A DNA stretch of 64,000 nt from Exiguobacterium sp. 9-2. Its GTDB lineage: Bacteria > Bacillota > Bacilli > Exiguobacteriales > Exiguobacteriaceae. Numbering within the stretch: position 1 is the stretch's first letter; each line of letters starts with the position of its first letter. The stretch is taken from assembly GCF_036287235.1 (NCBI RefSeq), contig NZ_CP142850.1, forward strand, positions 1,018,001-1,082,000, written 5' to 3'. Below, in pieces: positions 61,043 to 64,000 of the stretch. The notes beneath the pieces are model-generated. The model was not told where the DNA came from. It did no database searches and saw only the letters and a program-made list of their open reading frames with translations. Made by a program: the position numbers and the translations under genes.

Positions 61043-61959
61043 TTTATACACTGACACTCAACCCATCAATCGACTATTATGTCACGTTACCGGTATTTGA
61101 GGCAGGACAAGTCAATCGTGTCGAACAGGCGGAAAAAGTGGCCGGAGGGAAAGGAATCAACGTCTCTCTCGTCCTAAAAAACTATGAGGTAGAAACACAA
61201 GCACTCGGATTCCTTGGAGGAAGTACCGGACAATTCATCCGGACGGAACTCGAGAAACGAGGCGTGTTAACGGACTTCACACCGATTCAAGATGAGACGC
61301 GGATCAACGTAAAGATTCGTGCCGATCAAGAATCTGAGCTGAATGCAGCGGGACCGAAGATTCAACCGGAAGAGCTGGAGCATTTATTATCCCGATTCAA
61401 GACGATGCAAGCCGGTGACATCGTCGTCTTCGCAGGCAGTATCCCAAGCAGTCTACCGCATGATCTCTATCGTCATATCGCGACGATCTTGAATGAACGG
61501 AACGTCCGCTTCGCCGTCGATACGACGAAGGAAGCGATGCTTGAAGTCTTACCGCTCGGTCCATTTTTAATCAAGCCGAATCACCATGAACTCGGTGAAA
61601 TTTTCGACGTCGAGATTACTTCGAAGGAGATGGCCGTTCCATACGCGCAACAGCTCGTCGAGCGTGGTGCCGAGAATGTCGTCATCTCATTTGCAGGAGA
61701 CGGAGCACTGCTCGTCAATCGTCAAGGTGCCTACACGGCAAACACACCGGCAGGAAAGCTCGTCAATTCCGTCGGTGCCGGAGATTCACTCGTCGCTGGA
61801 TTCGTCGCCAGCCACGCGCTCGGCAAATCACCAGAAGAAGCGTTCCGCTATGCGGTAACGACTGGCAGCGCGTCTGCTTATTCCTTCGGTCTTTGTACGA
61901 AAGAAGATATCGATCGTCTCCTCGTAGACGTCAACGTCGTTGAACTCATTCAATCCTAA
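61039..61959 (+). CDS. fruK: 1-phosphofructokinase
   Basis: It phosphorylates the fructose 1-phosphate produced by the PTS to fructose 1,6-bisphosphate. PfkB family: N-terminal TLNPSIDYYVTL, KVAGGKGINVSLVLK and the C-terminal GAGDSLVAGFVAS with the catalytic Asp (about residue 250). Length 306 matches. It overlaps fruR by four bases and is 17 bases ahead of fruA, so the three genes form one operon. Confidence 0.94.
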   Translation: MIYTLTLNPSIDYYVTLPVFEAGQVNRVEQAEKVAGGKGINVSLVLKNYEVETQALGFLGGSTGQFIRTELEKRGVLTDFTPIQDETRINVKIRADQESELNAAGPKIQPEELEHLLSRFKTMQAGDIVVFAGSIPSSLPHDLYRHIATILNERNVRFAVDTTKEAMLEVLPLGPFLIKPNHHELGEIFDVEITSKEMAVPYAQQLVERGAENVVISFAGDGALLVNRQGAYTANTPAGKLVNSVGAGDSLVAGFVASHALGKSPEEAFRYAVTTGSASAYSFGLCTKEDIDRLLVDVNVVELIQS

Positions 61960-61976
61960 AAGGAGTGTGACTACTC

Positions 61977-63911
61977 ATGAAAATTACTGATCTCTTGACA
62001 CGTGATACGATTCAACTTGATTTACAAGCGTCATCTAAAGCCGCTGTCATTGATGAACTCGTCAACGTCCTCGATCGGGCAGGAAAACTAAACGATCGCT
62101 CGGCATATAAAGAAGCAATTCTCGCACGGGAAGCGCAAAGTACGACAGGTTTAGGAGAAGGTATTGCCATCCCACACGCAAAAACAGCAGCGGTCAAAAC
62201 ACCAGCAATCGCTTTCGGGCGTTCGGCAGGCGTTGACTACGAAGCACTCGACGGTCAACCAAGTCGGTTGTTCTTCATGATTGCGGCGGGTGAGAACGCA
62301 GATAATGCACACCTTGAAACACTCTCGAAACTATCCGTTTATTTAATGGATATGAACTTCCGCGATACGATCCTTGCGGCTAAAACGAAAGACGAAGTCA
62401 TCGCAGCAATCGAAGCGAAGGAACGCGAAGAAGAAGGTCCAGTTGACGTCTCAAGCGACAACGTCGATCAAGACGCACCATATATCCTTGCCGTCACAGC
62501 TTGTCCGACAGGAATCGCACACACGTATATGGCAGCTGATGCCCTTCGTCAAAAAGCGGAAGAGATGGGTGTCCGTATCAAAGTCGAGACGAACGGATCG
62601 ACAGGCGTCAAGAACGGTTTGACACAACAAGATATCAACGATGCGACAGCCATCATCGTCGCAGCGGATAAAGCAGTTGAGATGGATCGTTTTAACGGTA
62701 AACACGTCGTTGAAGTACCAGTTGCACAAGGAATTCGGAAACCACAAGAATTGATCAACCGTGCCGTCAAACAGGATGCACCTGTCTACAAAGCAAGCGG
62801 TTCAAGCGAAAGCTCAAAACCAGCTCGTGGCGGATTCTACAAACATTTGATGAGTGGGGTATCCGCGATGTTACCACTCGTCGTTGCAGGTGGTCTCTTG
62901 ATCGCAATCAGCTTCTTCTGGGGTATCAACTCTGCGAACCCAAAAGATCCATCGTACAATGAATTCGCTGCGCAATTGATGACGATCGGGAAAGCCGCGT
63001 TCGGTCTCTTGATTCCGATCCTCGCTGGATTTATCGCGATGTCGATCGCTGATAAACCAGGTCTTGCTCCTGGTCTAATCGCTGGTTTCCTTGCAAGCAA
63101 CGGTAACGCTGGTTTCCTCGGCGGATTGATTGCCGGTTTCCTTGCCGGGTACGTCGTACTCTTGCTTGTTAAAGTATTCAAAGGTCTTCCAGCAGCACTC
63201 GAAGGAATCAAACCAGTCTTGCTCTATCCTCTGTTTGGTTCATTCATCACAGGAATGATCATGTTGCTCGTCATCAATGAGCCGATTGCGAAGTTCATGA
63301 CATGGCTCACAGATTCATTGAACGGACTCAGTGGTGGAAACGCAATCCTCCTCGGTATGCTCGTCGCAGCGATGATGGCAATCGACATGGGTGGTCCAAT
63401 CAACAAAACAGCATACGTTTTCGGTACAGCTGCTCTTACAGCAGGTAACACGGAAGTCATGGCAGCTGTCATGGCAGGTGGTATGGTTCCACCACTCATC
63501 GTTGCCTTCTCATCCACATTGTTCGCACGTAAGAAATTCACGCCGCAAGAACGTGAAGCAGGTATCGCTGCTTACGCAATGGGCGCATCGTTCGTCACTG
63601 AAGGTGCGATTCCATTCGCTGCAGCCGATCCACTGCGCGTCATTCCGTCAAGCGTCATCGGTTCAGCGATCGCTGGTGCGTTGACGATCGTCTTCGGCGT
63701 CTTGCTCCCTGCACCACACGGCGGTATCTTCGTCTTCCCGTTACTTGATGGTCCATCAGGTACGGTCATGGCAATCGTCGGTTACGCGGGTGCGATCCTC
63801 ATCGGTTCACTCGTCGGTGCGGCAATCCTATCCTTCCTCAAAAAACCGCTTGTTGACCAATCGGTCGCGAAAGCGGAAATGACAGAAGGAACAGGTACGA
63901 AAGCATCATAA
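61977..63911 (+). CDS. fruA: PTS fructose transporter, fused IIA-IIB-IIC
   Basis: Phosphoenolpyruvate-dependent uptake of fructose as fructose 1-phosphate. EIIA at residues 1-150 with phospho-His67 (AIPHAK), EIIB at about 170-270 with phospho-Cys176 (TACPTGIAHTYMAA), and EIIC with about ten membrane segments at about 290-630. Total 644. AAAGGAG precedes the ATG. General PTS proteins HPr and EI are not in the window. Confidence 0.95.
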   Translation: MKITDLLTRDTIQLDLQASSKAAVIDELVNVLDRAGKLNDRSAYKEAILAREAQSTTGLGEGIAIPHAKTAAVKTPAIAFGRSAGVDYEALDGQPSRLFFMIAAGENADNAHLETLSKLSVYLMDMNFRDTILAAKTKDEVIAAIEAKEREEEGPVDVSSDNVDQDAPYILAVTACPTGIAHTYMAADALRQKAEEMGVRIKVETNGSTGVKNGLTQQDINDATAIIVAADKAVEMDRFNGKHVVEVPVAQGIRKPQELINRAVKQDAPVYKASGSSESSKPARGGFYKHLMSGVSAMLPLVVAGGLLIAISFFWGINSANPKDPSYNEFAAQLMTIGKAAFGLLIPILAGFIAMSIADKPGLAPGLIAGFLASNGNAGFLGGLIAGFLAGYVVLLLVKVFKGLPAALEGIKPVLLYPLFGSFITGMIMLLVINEPIAKFMTWLTDSLNGLSGGNAILLGMLVAAMMAIDMGGPINKTAYVFGTAALTAGNTEVMAAVMAGGMVPPLIVAFSSTLFARKKFTPQEREAGIAAYAMGASFVTEGAIPFAAADPLRVIPSSVIGSAIAGALTIVFGVLLPAPHGGIFVFPLLDGPSGTVMAIVGYAGAILIGSLVGAAILSFLKKPLVDQSVAKAEMTEGTGTKAS

Positions 63912-63919
63912 TTCACCTA

Positions 63920-63955
63920 AATCTCCTCTCCGTTTTTAAGCGGAGGGGATTTTTT
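63920..63955 (+). terminator. Terminator of the fruRKA operon
   Basis: Complementary arms (about 63920-63932 with 63941-63951, one bulged base) are followed by six Ts. The remaining 45 bases of the window show nothing recognisable. Confidence 0.85.
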
Positions 63956-64000
63956 GTTGAATTTTGACGGCTAACGGTGAAGAATAGAGGGCATACTGAA

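Noticed and set aside
1-64000. CRISPR arrays, rRNA or tRNA genes, insertion sequences and prophage genes
   Set aside because: I saw no spaced repeat array, no tRNA-like cloverleaf, no rRNA segment, no transposase and no phage structural gene. XerD is the chromosomal recombinase, not a phage integrase.

Overview
The window comes from a low-to-moderate GC Firmicute. The Fur, RecA, RodZ, RicA and MutSL proteins, the Bacillus-like gene order, the SigA-type promoters and the strong AGGAGG ribosome binding sites all fit Bacillales, and Exiguobacterium is my best guess. No gene names the species. Blocks syntenic with Bacillus subtilis (nudF-fur-xerD-deoB-punA; ppiB-ribT-DUF309-scpAB-rluB-resABCDE; ymfFHI-ymfK-rodZ-pgsA-cinA-recA-rny-ymdB-spoVS-korAB-tdh-kbl; ricA-mutS-mutL) are present. 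Sporulation genes that I remember lying inside them (dacB, spmA, spmB, cotE and others) are missing, while spoVS is kept. This suggests a non-sporulating lineage.

Layout. 1-2 kb: the end of an unknown gene, then a minus-strand PfpI/Hsp31-like and aldo/keto reductase pair. 2-7.7 kb: ADP-ribose hydrolase, Fur, XerD and nucleoside salvage (deoB-punA-pdp). 7.7-11.6 kb: a membrane-anchored unknown, LD-carboxypeptidase, cyclophilin, PfpI-like protein, RibT and a DUF309 protein. 11.7-19.8 kb: condensin partners ScpAB, RluB, cytochrome c maturation ResABC and the ResDE two-component system. 19.9-31.4 kb: cobalamin adenosyltransferase, the M16 peptidase pair, EF-P modification reductase YmfI, RodZ, PgsA, CinA, RecA with a LexA box, RNase Y, YmdB and SpoVS. 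31.6-36.6 kb: a 2-oxoacid:ferredoxin oxidoreductase and threonine catabolism (tdh-kbl). 36.7-42.4 kb: a mixed accessory stretch with a lipoprotein-hydrolase fusion coupled to a carotenoid-type FAD oxidoreductase, a DUF445 protein and AlkA. 42.5-47.4 kb: RicA and mismatch repair. 47.4-60 kb: a second accessory stretch with a palindromic structured element, CidAB, a TmrB-like ATPase, an orphan multidomain histidine kinase with a possible leader peptide, anaerobic ribonucleotide reductase NrdDG, an MFS pump divergent from its likely TetR regulator, a SulP transporter, an AT-rich islet with one orphan gene, and an FAH-family hydrolase. 60-64 kb: the fructose operon fruR-fruK-fruA.

Most of the window is ordinary core genome. 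The most interesting items are the roughly 190-bp structured palindrome after mutL, the lipoprotein-hydrolase fusion and its coupled oxidoreductase, the AT-rich orphan gene near 58.5 kb, and the possible leader ORF ahead of the histidine kinase. I saw no rRNA, tRNA, CRISPR array, complete insertion sequence or prophage. Function calls rest on recognised motifs and remembered family features; no database search was run.
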